Assembly: GCF_030413175.1 (NCBI RefSeq)
Contig: NZ_CP129212.1
Location: forward strand, 1,984,001 to 2,048,000
Reading direction: 5' to 3'
Length of the DNA stretch: 64,000 nucleotides
DNA from: Bradyrhizobium roseum
GTDB lineage: Bacteria; Pseudomonadota; Alphaproteobacteria; Rhizobiales; Xanthobacteraceae
This document shows positions 8,847-16,984 of the stretch, in pieces. Below the pieces are notes generated by a model. It made no database searches and was not told the DNA's origin. It saw only the letters and a list, made by a program, of their open reading frames with translations. Both the position numbers and the translations under genes were made by a program. The first letter of the stretch is position 1; each line of letters begins with the position of its first letter.

Positions 8847-10571
8847 ATGCACGAACTTATTCGCGATATCACGCTCTGTATCCTGTTCGCCTGGGTGCTC
8901 GGCCTGCTGGCGCATTTCTCCCGGCAGCCGCTGATCCTGGCCTACCTTATCGCCGGGTTCTTCATTGGTCCATTCGGCATGGGCTGGGTCAAGTCCCAGG
9001 AGTCGATCAACGTCATCTCCGAACTCGGCCTGATCTTCATGCTGTTCATGATCGGGCTGGAGATCGACCTCAAGAAGATCGTGCGCGCCGGCAAGGTCAT
9101 CCTGTTCGCCGCCGGCGGGCAGTTGATCGGCGGCGTCGTGCTCGGGCTGCTCTTCTTCATCGCCATCGGGATGTCGATGGGCGGCGGCAAGTTCGACGCG
9201 CTGTATCTCTGCGTCGCCTGCGCGCTGTCGAGCACGGTGATCATCGTAAAAGTGCTGTACGAGAAGCGCGAGCTCGACACGCTGCCCGGGCGCATCACGC
9301 TCGGCGTGCTGGTGCTGCAGGACATCTTTGCCATCCTGTTCCTGGCGGTGCAGCCGAGCCTCGATAACCTGCAAGTGAGCGTGATCCTGCTCTCGATCGC
9401 GCGGGTCGGCGCGCTGGTGGCGACCGCCCTCATCCTGAGCCGCTACGTGCTGCCCTGGCTGTTCCACCAGATCGCGCGCCGGCCGGAACTGATTTTGCTG
9501 GGGGCACTGGCCTGGTGCTTTTTGATCGGCGAGATCGCCGAGCGGCTGCATCTGTCGCGCGAGATGGGCTCGCTGGTGGCCGGCGTGTCGCTGTCGACCT
9601 TCCCCTATGCGCTCGACGTCACCGCCAAGGTGACGACGCTGCGGGATTTCTTCATCACGCTGTTCTTCGTCTCGCTCGGCATGACGATCCCGATTCCGAA
9701 CGGGTCGGTGATCGGGCTGGCGCTGATGATCGCAGCCTTCACGGTGGTCAGCCGCGTGGTGACCACGTTCACGCCGCTTTATCTGATGAAGCAGGGGCTG
9801 CGCGCCAGTCTGCTGCCGGCGATCAACCTGGCGCAGATTTCGGAGTTCTCGCTGGTCGTGATCCAGACCGGCGTAGCCGCGCACCATATCAGCGCCGAAA
9901 CCTCGAGTGCTGCGTCATTCGCCTTCGTGGTGCTGGCGGTGCTGAGCACCTTCATCATGGGCCGCAGCGACCAGGTCACCCGCGCCTTGATCGGCCCCTT
10001 GAAGCGGATCGGCCTGCGCGATCTCGACCAGACCCAGGACGCCGAGGGTCACGAGGGAGGGCACGGCGAGGCGCGGCGCATCGTCATCCTCGGCTTCTTC
10101 CGCGCCGCCAGCGCGCTGTTGAGCGAGATCGAGCGCCGCCGGCCGGACGTGCTCGAACAGATCACCGTGATCGACTTCAACCCGCTGGTGTTCCGCACGC
10201 TCACCGACCGCGGCATGCACGTGGTCTATGGCGACATCAGCAATGTCGACACGCTGGTGCATGCCGGCGTCGGCAAGTCCGAACTGATCATCCTCAGCAT
10301 CCCGGATTCGCTGCTGAAGGGCGCCGACAACGAAAAGCTGGTCCGCCACGTCCGTTCGCTCAACCCGACCGCTAAGATCGTCGCCACCGCGGAAATTCTG
10401 GCCAATGTCGGCGACCTCTACGAAGCCGGCGCCGACTACGTCACCGTCACACGCCTCAGCGACGCCGAAGAACTCTACAAGGTGATCGAGGCCGCCCAGG
10501 CCGGGCTGCTCGGAGACAAGCGCGCCGAAACCGACGCGCTTCTCAGCGAGCGCCGCGAGGTGCTGCCGTAG
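8847..10571 (+). CDS. KefB/CPA2-family cation:proton antiporter with C-terminal TrkA-N-like domain
   Basis: A 574-aa protein. Residues 1 to about 385 form the Na+/H+-exchanger membrane domain (LAYLIAGFFIGPFGMG, FMIGLEIDLKKI, ACALSSTVIIVKVLYEKREL), with roughly 11-13 helices. Residues from about 410 form a TrkA-N/RCK-like domain (IVILGFFRAASALLSEIE, VIDFNPLVFRTLTDRGMHVVYGDISN). The nucleotide-binding glycine motif GxGxxG is replaced by GFFRAAS. It is predicted to exchange K+ or Na+ for H+ across the inner membrane. The start at 8847 has aaacgga upstream. Divergent from the DUF3124 gene. Confidence 0.88.
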   Translation: MHELIRDITLCILFAWVLGLLAHFSRQPLILAYLIAGFFIGPFGMGWVKSQESINVISELGLIFMLFMIGLEIDLKKIVRAGKVILFAAGGQLIGGVVLGLLFFIAIGMSMGGGKFDALYLCVACALSSTVIIVKVLYEKRELDTLPGRITLGVLVLQDIFAILFLAVQPSLDNLQVSVILLSIARVGALVATALILSRYVLPWLFHQIARRPELILLGALAWCFLIGEIAERLHLSREMGSLVAGVSLSTFPYALDVTAKVTTLRDFFITLFFVSLGMTIPIPNGSVIGLALMIAAFTVVSRVVTTFTPLYLMKQGLRASLLPAINLAQISEFSLVVIQTGVAAHHISAETSSAASFAFVVLAVLSTFIMGRSDQVTRALIGPLKRIGLRDLDQTQDAEGHEGGHGEARRIVILGFFRAASALLSEIERRRPDVLEQITVIDFNPLVFRTLTDRGMHVVYGDISNVDTLVHAGVGKSELIILSIPDSLLKGADNEKLVRHVRSLNPTAKIVATAEILANVGDLYEAGADYVTVTRLSDAEELYKVIEAAQAGLLGDKRAETDALLSERREVLP

Positions 10572-10630
10572 GGCCTTAGGCTATCATCTGCACCTGCTGG
10601 TTTGAGGTGCACGATCGATCCTCGAATGCC

Positions 10631-10709
10631 GTCATGTCCGGGCTTGTCCCGGGCATCGACTGCTTAAAGGATCGCGGCCAGGAAGGACGTGGATGGCCGG
10701 GACCTGCGG
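10631..10709. repeat. Intergenic palindromic repeat, family A (degenerate copy)
   Basis: gtcatgtccgggcttgtccc begins one arm; a partly matching reverse arm with ggacgtggatggccgggacc follows about 30 bases later. Better-preserved copies of the same element lie at 13237-13321 and 24512-24602. These are REP-like interspersed palindromes, non-coding, here between the antiporter and ribB. Confidence 0.7.
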
Positions 10710-10775
10710 ATTGGCGCTGGCGCAGTCGATTGAGTCCGGCTAATGCACTGCTGTAGACAGCGAGATGTTGGGAAA

Positions 10776-11849
10776 ATGGCCGATACCATCCAGGAAGTTC
10801 TGCAAGCCTTTGCCCGGGGTGAAATGGTCGTCGTCACCGATGACGATGATCGGGAGGGCGAGGGCGATCTGATCGTCGCGGCGTCGTTCTGCACGGCGGA
10901 GAAGATGGCGTTCATCATCCGCCACACCTCCGGCATCGTCTGCGCGCCGATCACCACCGACGACGCCCGCCGGCTGCGGCTCGATCCGATGGTGGCGCAT
11001 AACGAGTCCAACCATACGACGGCCTTCACGGTCTCGATCGACTACAAGCCCGACGGCGGCACCGGCATTTCGGCGGAGGAGCGCGCCTCCTGCTGCCGCG
11101 CGCTCGCCAATCCCAACGCCGGCGCCAATGATTTCGCCCGGCCCGGGCACATCTTTCCGCTGATCGCCCGCGACGGCGGCGTGTTGCTGCGTTCCGGCCA
11201 TACCGAGGCGGCGGTCGATCTGTGCAAGCTGTCGGGGCTGCCGCCGGTCGGCGTCATCTCCGAATTGATGAACGACGACGGCACCGTGATGAAGGGCGAG
11301 CAGGTCGCGCGGTTCGCCGCTACCCACAAGCTCAAGCACGTCACGATCGCTGACATGATCGCTTATCGCCAGGCGCGCGAAAAGCTGATCGAGCGGGTCG
11401 CGACCTTTACCACCGACAGCCCGATCGGCCCGCTGCAGGGCTATGCCTATCGTTCGCCATTCGACGAGATCGCGCATGCCGCTTTCGTCTATGGTGACAT
11501 CGGCGACGGCAAGAATGTGCTGACGCGGCTGCACAAGCCGAACATCGTCAAGGACATTTTCACCGGCCCGGCGCGCATGCAGGTCGTGCTGAGCCATTTC
11601 CAGAAGGCCGGCCGCGGCGTGCTGGTCTATCTGCGCGACGGCGCGGCCGGGGTTCCGGTCCAGCCGGTCGGCGAACAGAAGTCAGCGGAGGCCGATCGCA
11701 ACCGGCAATGGCGCGAAGTCGGCGTCGGCGCGCAGATCCTGCGCGATCTCGGCATCACCTCGATCGTCAACCTCACATCCTCGGTGCACGACTACAAGGG
11801 ATTGTCCGGTTTCGGCATCGAGATCGTCTCCAACGAAAAGCTGGATTGA
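10776..11849 (+). CDS. ribB: 3,4-dihydroxy-2-butanone 4-phosphate synthase with degenerate RibA-like domain
   Basis: A 357-aa RibBA-type protein. The N-terminal DHBP synthase half has the acidic loop DDDDREGEGDLIV, the substrate residues HTSGIV, and RSGHTEAAVDLCKLSGL. This half makes the four-carbon unit of riboflavin from ribulose 5-phosphate. The C-terminal half resembles GTP cyclohydrolase II (TDSPIGPLQGYAYRSPFDE, FQKAGRGVLVYLRDGA, GVGAQILRDLGI) but the zinc-binding cysteine cluster is absent; the segment reads YGDIGDGKNVLTRLHKPN. It is therefore probably active only as RibB. The start at 10776 (MADTIQEVL) fits the family. No FMN riboswitch was recognised in the 204 bases upstream. Confidence 0.9.
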   Translation: MADTIQEVLQAFARGEMVVVTDDDDREGEGDLIVAASFCTAEKMAFIIRHTSGIVCAPITTDDARRLRLDPMVAHNESNHTTAFTVSIDYKPDGGTGISAEERASCCRALANPNAGANDFARPGHIFPLIARDGGVLLRSGHTEAAVDLCKLSGLPPVGVISELMNDDGTVMKGEQVARFAATHKLKHVTIADMIAYRQAREKLIERVATFTTDSPIGPLQGYAYRSPFDEIAHAAFVYGDIGDGKNVLTRLHKPNIVKDIFTGPARMQVVLSHFQKAGRGVLVYLRDGAAGVPVQPVGEQKSAEADRNRQWREVGVGAQILRDLGITSIVNLTSSVHDYKGLSGFGIEIVSNEKLD

Positions 11850-11978
11850 TGAGGTTGTCGTTCCAGGATGGTGCGAACGCCGCAGCGGGGAATGGCACCG
11901 CGAAAGATTTGCGCTTCTGCCGATAGCGCACTATTTTGGCCACCGACAATTTCCACGAGGACAGTGAAAGGAATCTTC

Positions 11979-13193
11979 ATGAGCGTACGCCCACAAGCCA
12001 AGGACAAGCCGGCGGCGGCGGCGTTCCAGTGGGACGATCCGTTCCTGCTTGACGAGCAGCTCACCGAAGACGAGCGCATGATCCGCGACACCGCGCGCGC
12101 CTATGCGCAGGACAAGCTGCTGCCGCGCGTGATCAAGGCCTATCTCGAAGAAAAGACCGACCGCGAAATCTTCAACGAGATGGGCGAACTCGGCCTGATC
12201 GGCGTCACGCTGCCGGAGGAATATGGCTGCGCCAATGCCAGCTACGTCGCCTACGGCCTGGTGGCGCGCGAGATCGAGCGGGTCGATTCAGGCTATCGCT
12301 CGATGAACTCGGTGCAGTCGTCGCTGGTGATGTATCCGATCTATGCCTATGGCGACGAGAACCAGCGCAAGAAATACCTGCCCAAGCTCGCCACCGGCGA
12401 GTGGGTCGGCTGCTTCGGCCTGACCGAACCGGATGCCGGCTCCGATCCCAATGGCATGAAGACCCGCGCCGAGAAGGTCGCCGACGGCTACAAGCTGACC
12501 GGCAGCAAGATGTGGATTTCCAATGCGCCGATCGCCGACGTCTTCGTGGTCTGGGCAAAATCCGCCGCGCATGACAACCAGATCCGCGGTTTCATTCTCG
12601 AAAAGGGCATGAAGGGCCTGTCGGCGCCGAAGATCGGCGGCAAGCTGTCGTTGCGCGCTTCCGTCACCGGCGAGATCGTGATGGACGGCGTGGTGGTGCC
12701 GGAGGAGGCGCTGCTGCCCAACGTATCCGGCCTGAAGGGCCCGTTCGGCTGCCTCAACCGCGCCCGCTACGGCATTTCCTGGGGCGTGATGGGCGCCGCG
12801 GAAGATTGCATGCACCGCGCCCGGCAATACACCCTCGACCGCAAGCAGTTCGGCCGGCCGCTGGCGGCGACGCAACTGGTGCAGAAGAAACTCGCCGACA
12901 TGGAGACCGAAATCGCGCTCGGTCTGCAGGGCTCGTTGCGCGTCGGTCGCCTGATGGACGAGGGTAAGATGGCCCCCGAAATGATCTCGGTCATGAAGCG
13001 CAACAATTGCGGCAAGGCGCTCGACATCGCCCGCGTGTCGCGCGACATGCACGGCGGCAACGGCATCCAGATCGAATACCATGTGATGCGCCACACCGCG
13101 AATTTGGAAACCGTGAACACCTATGAAGGCACCCACGACGTTCACGCCCTGATTTTGGGCCGGGCGATCACGGGTATTCAGGCGTTTTCGTAG
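11979..13193 (+). CDS. gcdH: Glutaryl-CoA dehydrogenase
   Basis: A 404-aa acyl-CoA dehydrogenase. [19 protein letters not shown] is the FAD/substrate loop, [16 protein letters not shown] and [15 protein letters not shown] are typical of glutaryl-CoA dehydrogenases, and the catalytic glutamate is in [20 protein letters not shown] (about Glu383). It oxidises and decarboxylates glutaryl-CoA to crotonyl-CoA in lysine, tryptophan and aromatic acid breakdown, passing electrons to ETF. The start at 11979 has gaaagga 6 bases upstream; the longer in-frame ORF is not needed. Monocistronic by appearance, followed by a palindromic repeat. Confidence 0.92.
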   Translation: MSVRPQAKDKPAAAAFQWDDPFLLDEQLTEDERMIRDTARAYAQDKLLPRVIKAYLEEKTDREIFNEMGELGLIGVTLPEEYGCANASYVAYGLVAREIERVDSGYRSMNSVQSSLVMYPIYAYGDENQRKKYLPKLATGEWVGCFGLTEPDAGSDPNGMKTRAEKVADGYKLTGSKMWISNAPIADVFVVWAKSAAHDNQIRGFILEKGMKGLSAPKIGGKLSLRASVTGEIVMDGVVVPEEALLPNVSGLKGPFGCLNRARYGISWGVMGAAEDCMHRARQYTLDRKQFGRPLAATQLVQKKLADMETEIALGLQGSLRVGRLMDEGKMAPEMISVMKRNNCGKALDIARVSRDMHGGNGIQIEYHVMRHTANLETVNTYEGTHDVHALILGRAITGIQAFS

Positions 13194-13236
13194 GGAGGCA
13201 ATGCCGTCGCGTTCGGCGTGACATAACCCCAGTTTT

Positions 13237-13321
13237 CGTCATGGCCGGGCTTGTCCCGGCCATCCACGTCTTGGGGCTCGCAAGAAAGACGTGGATGCCC
13301 GGGACAAGCCCGGGCATGACG
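13237..13321. repeat. Intergenic palindromic repeat, family A
   Basis: An 85-base near-palindrome: cgtcatggccgggcttgtcc in one arm and a mirrored arm ending gcccgggcatgacg, with the inner stem ccacgtctt / aagacgtgg. It lies between gcdH and the MBL gene and shares its arms with copies at 10631 and 24512. The downstream gene's in-frame ORF extends back into it, which is spurious. Confidence 0.85.
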
Positions 13322-13354
13322 ACATCAACGAGAAACCGCAAAACCGGACATCCC

Positions 13355-14272
13355 ATGGCCGACAACGAAGACATCCCGTTCAACCGCGATTTCCTGCTCA
13401 AGCCCGGTGTCGTCGATGAAGTCCGCCCCGGCGTGCGGCGCGTCCTGTGCAACAATCCGAGCCCGTTCACCTTCACCGGCACGGTCAGCTACATCGTAGG
13501 CCAGGGCAACGTCGCGATCATCGATCCCGGGCCCGACGACGAGGCGCACGCCAAGGCGCTGCTCGAGGCGGTGCGCGGCGAGACCGTGACGCATATCCTG
13601 GTCACCCATACCCACCGCGACCACTCGCCGAACACCGCGCGGATCAAGGCCGCCACCGGCGCGCCGGTTTACGCCGAGGGCCCGCATCGCGCCTCCCGGC
13701 CGCGCTTCGAGAGCGAAAAGCACAATCCGGAATCCGGCGCCGACCGCGACTTCAGGCCCGATATCGAAGTGAAGAACGGCGACGTCATCGAAGGGCAGGG
13801 CTTTGCACTGGAGGCGGTCGCGACCCCAGGCCACACCGCCAACCACCTGGCGTTCGCCTGGGGCGAGCGGAAGATCAACTTCGTCGGCGATCACGTGATG
13901 GGCTGGTCGACCTCGATCGTGGCGCCGCCGGATGGATCGATGATCGACTACATGGCCTCGCTCGACCGGCTGGAGGCCCGCGCTGAAGATCTGTACTTCT
14001 CAGGCCATGGCCCGGAAATTCCGGATGCTCAGCGTTATGTCCGCTTCCTTGCCCGGCACCGCAGGGCGCGCGAAGCCTCCATCCTGCACCGCCTTGCCAA
14101 GGGCGAAGCCGATATTCCCACGATGGTGCGCGCGATCTATATCGGCCTCGACCCGCGGCTGACCGGCGCGGCCGGCTATTCCGTACTGGCGCATCTGGAA
14201 GATCTGGTCGCGCGCGGCATCGTGGCGACGGAGGGCGATCCGGTGATCGGGGGAACGTATCGGATGGTGTAA
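13355..14272 (+). CDS. MBL-fold metallohydrolase (LACTB2-like)
   Basis: A 305-aa metallo-beta-lactamase-fold protein. The metal motif THTHRDHSPNTARI (HxHxDH at 85-90) is followed by a further His in TPGHTANHL, an Asp in NFVGDHVMGW and a His in YFSGHGPEIP, so the two-metal site looks complete. The C-terminal part (about 225-305) resembles the winged-helix tail of LACTB2-type hydrolases and ribonucleases. The substrate is unknown. The start is placed at MADNEDIPFN because upstream in-frame sequence is repeat DNA. Confidence 0.87.
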   Translation: MADNEDIPFNRDFLLKPGVVDEVRPGVRRVLCNNPSPFTFTGTVSYIVGQGNVAIIDPGPDDEAHAKALLEAVRGETVTHILVTHTHRDHSPNTARIKAATGAPVYAEGPHRASRPRFESEKHNPESGADRDFRPDIEVKNGDVIEGQGFALEAVATPGHTANHLAFAWGERKINFVGDHVMGWSTSIVAPPDGSMIDYMASLDRLEARAEDLYFSGHGPEIPDAQRYVRFLARHRRAREASILHRLAKGEADIPTMVRAIYIGLDPRLTGAAGYSVLAHLEDLVARGIVATEGDPVIGGTYRMV

Positions 14273-14274
14273 AG

Positions 14275-14340
14275 GCGAATGGCGAATAGGGAGTAGCGAA
14301 TAGGGCAAGGCTGCTTTGATACTACTCGCTACTCGCCCTC
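14275..14340. repeat. Short tandem/inverted repeat between convergent genes
   Basis: The 68-base gap between the MBL and DUF1499 genes is built of repeated gcgaat(a/g)g units, gcgaatggcgaatagggagt, followed by a mirrored arm actactcgctactcgccctc. It can fold into one long imperfect hairpin. This could serve as a bidirectional terminator or be a remnant of a small palindromic repeat. Confidence 0.6.
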
Positions 14341-15189
14341 TCACTTCTTCGTGCTTTTCGCCTGCGCTTTCGCCGGCGTCTGCGGCTTCTTCTGCGCCGG
14401 CTTGGCGTTGTCGACCGCTGAATTGATGTCCTCGATCAGCTTGGTGACGCGGGCGGCGTTGCTGCCGAGGTCGCTTTCGAAATAGCGCGAGGAAGAGCGG
14501 ATATCGACGCGGGATTCCTCGCCGTCGGGGGTGATGCGGATCGAGATGTCCTCGCGGAATCCCATGATCGGCGTCCGCGCCACCGCCTCGATGCGGCCGA
14601 TACGGCGCGGCGGTTGCGGCGGCCGCTCGTCGATGACGAGCCATTTGCGCTTGGTGACAAGCGCCAGTGTCACCTCATAGGCCCGCTGCGGCGGCGCTTC
14701 GAGTTCCACCGTCTCAATATCGGGATAGGCGATGCGCTGTTGCTCGGCCGAATACAGCCCGGCATACACTGCAGAGTTGGTGCCCTCGCCGCTGCGCAAC
14801 CGCGCCAGCGCCTCGAAACGCGGCGGATCGATCGGATCGGTGGTGATGTCGTAGATTTTCGGCAGCTTGCGGTATTGCAGGGCGAGGTAGGCGGGGTAGG
14901 CGAGCAGCACCGCGTTTATCAGGAACGCCAGCAGGATCCGCCCCATGCCGCGTGAGCCGTTCTGCCAGATCGCGGCAAAGGCGGCGAGGCCGACCAGCAT
15001 CGACAGCACGGCGCAGCCGAGTGCGCCGAAAAAGGTCGCCAGCGCCGGTTTCATCTCCAGGAAGCCGAAGCGGACGATCAGGATCGAGACCACCACCGCG
15101 ACCACGGCAAAAATGGCAAGGTTGCGCGACCAGGTGGCGAGGCTGGACACGGGCTCCGACTGGTAGGGAGCGGAAAACCTTCGGGCCAT
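14341..15189 (-). CDS. DUF1499 membrane protein
   Basis: A 282-aa protein. Three hydrophobic segments occupy about residues 20-130 (LAIFAVVAVVVSILIVRFGF, FFGALGCAVLSMLVGLAAF, LLAFLINAVLLAYPAYLAL). The C-terminal domain (about 140-260) has KIYDITTDPIDPPRFEAL and FREDISIRITPDGEESRVDI, typical of DUF1499. A Lys/Ala/Pro-rich tail ends the protein. Function unknown. The start at 15189 (MARRFSAPYQ) is preferred over 15249 because homologous-looking sequence begins there, but no strong Shine-Dalgarno decides it. Confidence 0.8.
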   Translation of the reverse strand: MARRFSAPYQSEPVSSLATWSRNLAIFAVVAVVVSILIVRFGFLEMKPALATFFGALGCAVLSMLVGLAAFAAIWQNGSRGMGRILLAFLINAVLLAYPAYLALQYRKLPKIYDITTDPIDPPRFEALARLRSGEGTNSAVYAGLYSAEQQRIAYPDIETVELEAPPQRAYEVTLALVTKRKWLVIDERPPQPPRRIGRIEAVARTPIMGFREDISIRITPDGEESRVDIRSSSRYFESDLGSNAARVTKLIEDINSAVDNAKPAQKKPQTPAKAQAKSTKK

Positions 15190-15642
15190 CGCACAATCTG
15201 CCGGGTTGGAGTCGGTCTGACCGGGCGGACGGCCGGGCTGCCACTCCAACGCTTGAGATCACGGCAAGGCGCGAATTTCAAGGTTTTGCACGCGACTATC
15301 CGGCGAACGGTGCGCTTCCGGCAACCTTCCCGGTTAACCATCCCTGTAAATTGATTATTAGTTGTAGATTGAAGTTGTTCCAACTTTCGTCTAGCTGTTG
15401 CCGCCGCGTTGTCGTATTTGCCGCTAGATGGGACTGTCCTGCACGGACACGGCGTGCTGCAACCAACAGGGAAACGGCGGGTGGTAGCCGGAAGCGCTGC
15501 AGAATGATCTCGACTTCCGGCCCTTGGTGTCGGCGGAGTGCAAGAGCGCGGTTGCGCTTCTCCGAAATTCAAGGGATCATATGGCGCCAACGGCATACGT
15601 CCGCGGGGTGACGGAAAGCCCCATCAGGGCGAGTGTTCAGTA
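15190..15642. other. Non-coding gap, 453 bases
   Basis: Between the divergent DUF1499 gene and the SEL1-like gene. It holds an AT-richer patch at about 15345-15390 that contrasts with the GC-rich surroundings and is a likely promoter zone for one or both genes. Short ORFs here are shadows of no recognisable family. No RNA gene or repeat was identified. Confidence 0.6.
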
Positions 15643-16902
15643 ATGAGTGATGCAAAGCACGAAAAACAGCTCGGCCCGAACGATCCCGAATATTACGCGC
15701 CGCGCGAATTGAGGGATCGGTTGAGCGGCGAAAAGCCGAGTCCGACGTTGGCGCCCAACGACGGTTGGCGACCGCGTGCGACGACCGAAGGGCCGCCCTT
15801 GCAGCCGCTCAGCAAACCTGCGCGCCGTCAGGATTCCGAAATTTTCACGAAGGCCGTCGCCCAGGCGATGCAGGAGGCCAGAGACATGGCGCCGGTCGAG
15901 GCGCCGTCCGTGCTTCGCGACCTGTCCGGGCGCCGCGCCTTGTTTCAGCAGATTATCCGCTTCTCGATCGCGGTGGCGATTGCGGCAACCATCGCCACGC
16001 TTCTCGTGATGGCCATTCCATCTTCGCAACGTTCGCCGGGGCAGGACAGCGCATCGCTGACCGCCGCCTGGCAGTCGGTAAAATCCTCAGTCGCCCCGGC
16101 GCCGCAACCGGCGCCCCCGCCGCGGCGCACCGCGACGCTGGCGGTGCAGGACGGCAGCGGCTTCACCAACGATCCGGTGCCGCTCGGCATCCATGTCGGC
16201 GCGCCGCCGCCCGACGCCTTCGTATCGATCAGCGGACTGACGGCCGGTTCACGCTTGACGTCGGGCCGGCGTGTCGGCGGCGGCGAGTGGCGCGTGTCGG
16301 CGACGGAGATTTCCGGCGTCTCGGTCATTCCGCCCGAGGGCTTCACCGGCCAGATGCTGGTGACGGCGGAATTGCGCGACGCGACCGGCGCGGCGATCAC
16401 CGGGAGTTCGACACGGTTGACTTGGCAGGCTGCGCCCAATGTCGCACCCAGCCTTGCCACGGTCGCGCCAAGGGCGGTCATGCCGGCGCCGGCGCCAGCC
16501 GTCGCGGCGCCGCCCGTTGTCGCGCCGCCGCCGGTGGCAGCCGTGCCGCCGGTCGCTGTGGCGGCCGCCGTGCCAGCAGCGATCCCCGCACAGCCGCAGT
16601 CCGATACCGTGCGCAGCCTCGATCCGCGGGAAATCGCCGCCCTGATCAGAAGGGGACAGGATCTGCTCGCCAGCGGTGACGTGCAGTCGGCGCGGTTGTT
16701 GCTGATGCGCGGCGCCGAGGCGCGGGATGGGCGCGCGGCGCTGTTGGTCGGCACCACCTACGATCCGGCGCTGCTTCGCCAGATCGGCGCCGATGGACCG
16801 TTGGCCGACCCCGCGCAGGCCCGCATCTGGTATCAGAGGGCCAAGGAGTGGGGCGAACCCGACGCCCAGCGCAAGCTGGAGGCGCTGGCCCTTTCACGCT
16901 GA
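15643..16902 (+). CDS. Membrane-anchored protein with SEL1/TPR-like C-terminus
   Basis: A 419-aa protein. Residues 1-100 are soluble and hydrophilic, 105-126 form one transmembrane helix (RFSIAVAIAATIATLLVMAI), 145-260 a beta-type domain (HVGAPPPDAFVSISGLTAGS), and 265-325 a Pro/Ala/Val-rich linker. The C-terminal 90 residues are helical and SEL1/TPR-like (LLASGDVQSARLLLMRGAEA, ARIWYQRAKEWGEPDAQRKL). It is probably inner-membrane anchored with the C-terminus in the periplasm. The function is unknown. A perfect intrinsic terminator follows directly. The start at 15643 gives MSDAKHEKQL. Confidence 0.75.
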   Translation: MSDAKHEKQLGPNDPEYYAPRELRDRLSGEKPSPTLAPNDGWRPRATTEGPPLQPLSKPARRQDSEIFTKAVAQAMQEARDMAPVEAPSVLRDLSGRRALFQQIIRFSIAVAIAATIATLLVMAIPSSQRSPGQDSASLTAAWQSVKSSVAPAPQPAPPPRRTATLAVQDGSGFTNDPVPLGIHVGAPPPDAFVSISGLTAGSRLTSGRRVGGGEWRVSATEISGVSVIPPEGFTGQMLVTAELRDATGAAITGSSTRLTWQAAPNVAPSLATVAPRAVMPAPAPAVAAPPVVAPPPVAAVPPVAVAAAVPAAIPAQPQSDTVRSLDPREIAALIRRGQDLLASGDVQSARLLLMRGAEARDGRAALLVGTTYDPALLRQIGADGPLADPAQARIWYQRAKEWGEPDAQRKLEALALSR

Positions 16903-16907
16903 TTTCA

Positions 16908-16939
16908 ACGGGCGCCTCGCAGGCGCCCGTCATTTTTTT
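16908..16939 (+). terminator. Rho-independent terminator
   Basis: A perfect 10-bp GC-rich stem (acgggcgcct / aggcgcccgt), loop cgc, followed by cattttttt. It lies 5 bases after the SEL1-like gene's stop codon and should separate it from the TAXI gene. Confidence 0.9.
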
Positions 16940-16984
16940 AAGCCCGGAGTATTTCCAAATTTTTTTAAGTACGGAGTATTTCCA
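16933..16984 (+). repeat. Tandem 25-base duplication carrying the TAXI gene's ribosome-binding site
   Basis: The segment 16933-16957 (seven T, then aagcccggagtatttcca) recurs at 16960-16984 (seven T, then aagtacggagtatttcca), differing at two bases. The second copy supplies the cggag Shine-Dalgarno for the ATG at 16984. The first copy has the same cggag but no start codon follows it. Confidence 0.9.

Noticed and set aside
10572..10775. FMN riboswitch upstream of ribB
   Set aside because: The conserved RFN-element blocks were not recognisable; the gap is largely taken by a family A palindrome.
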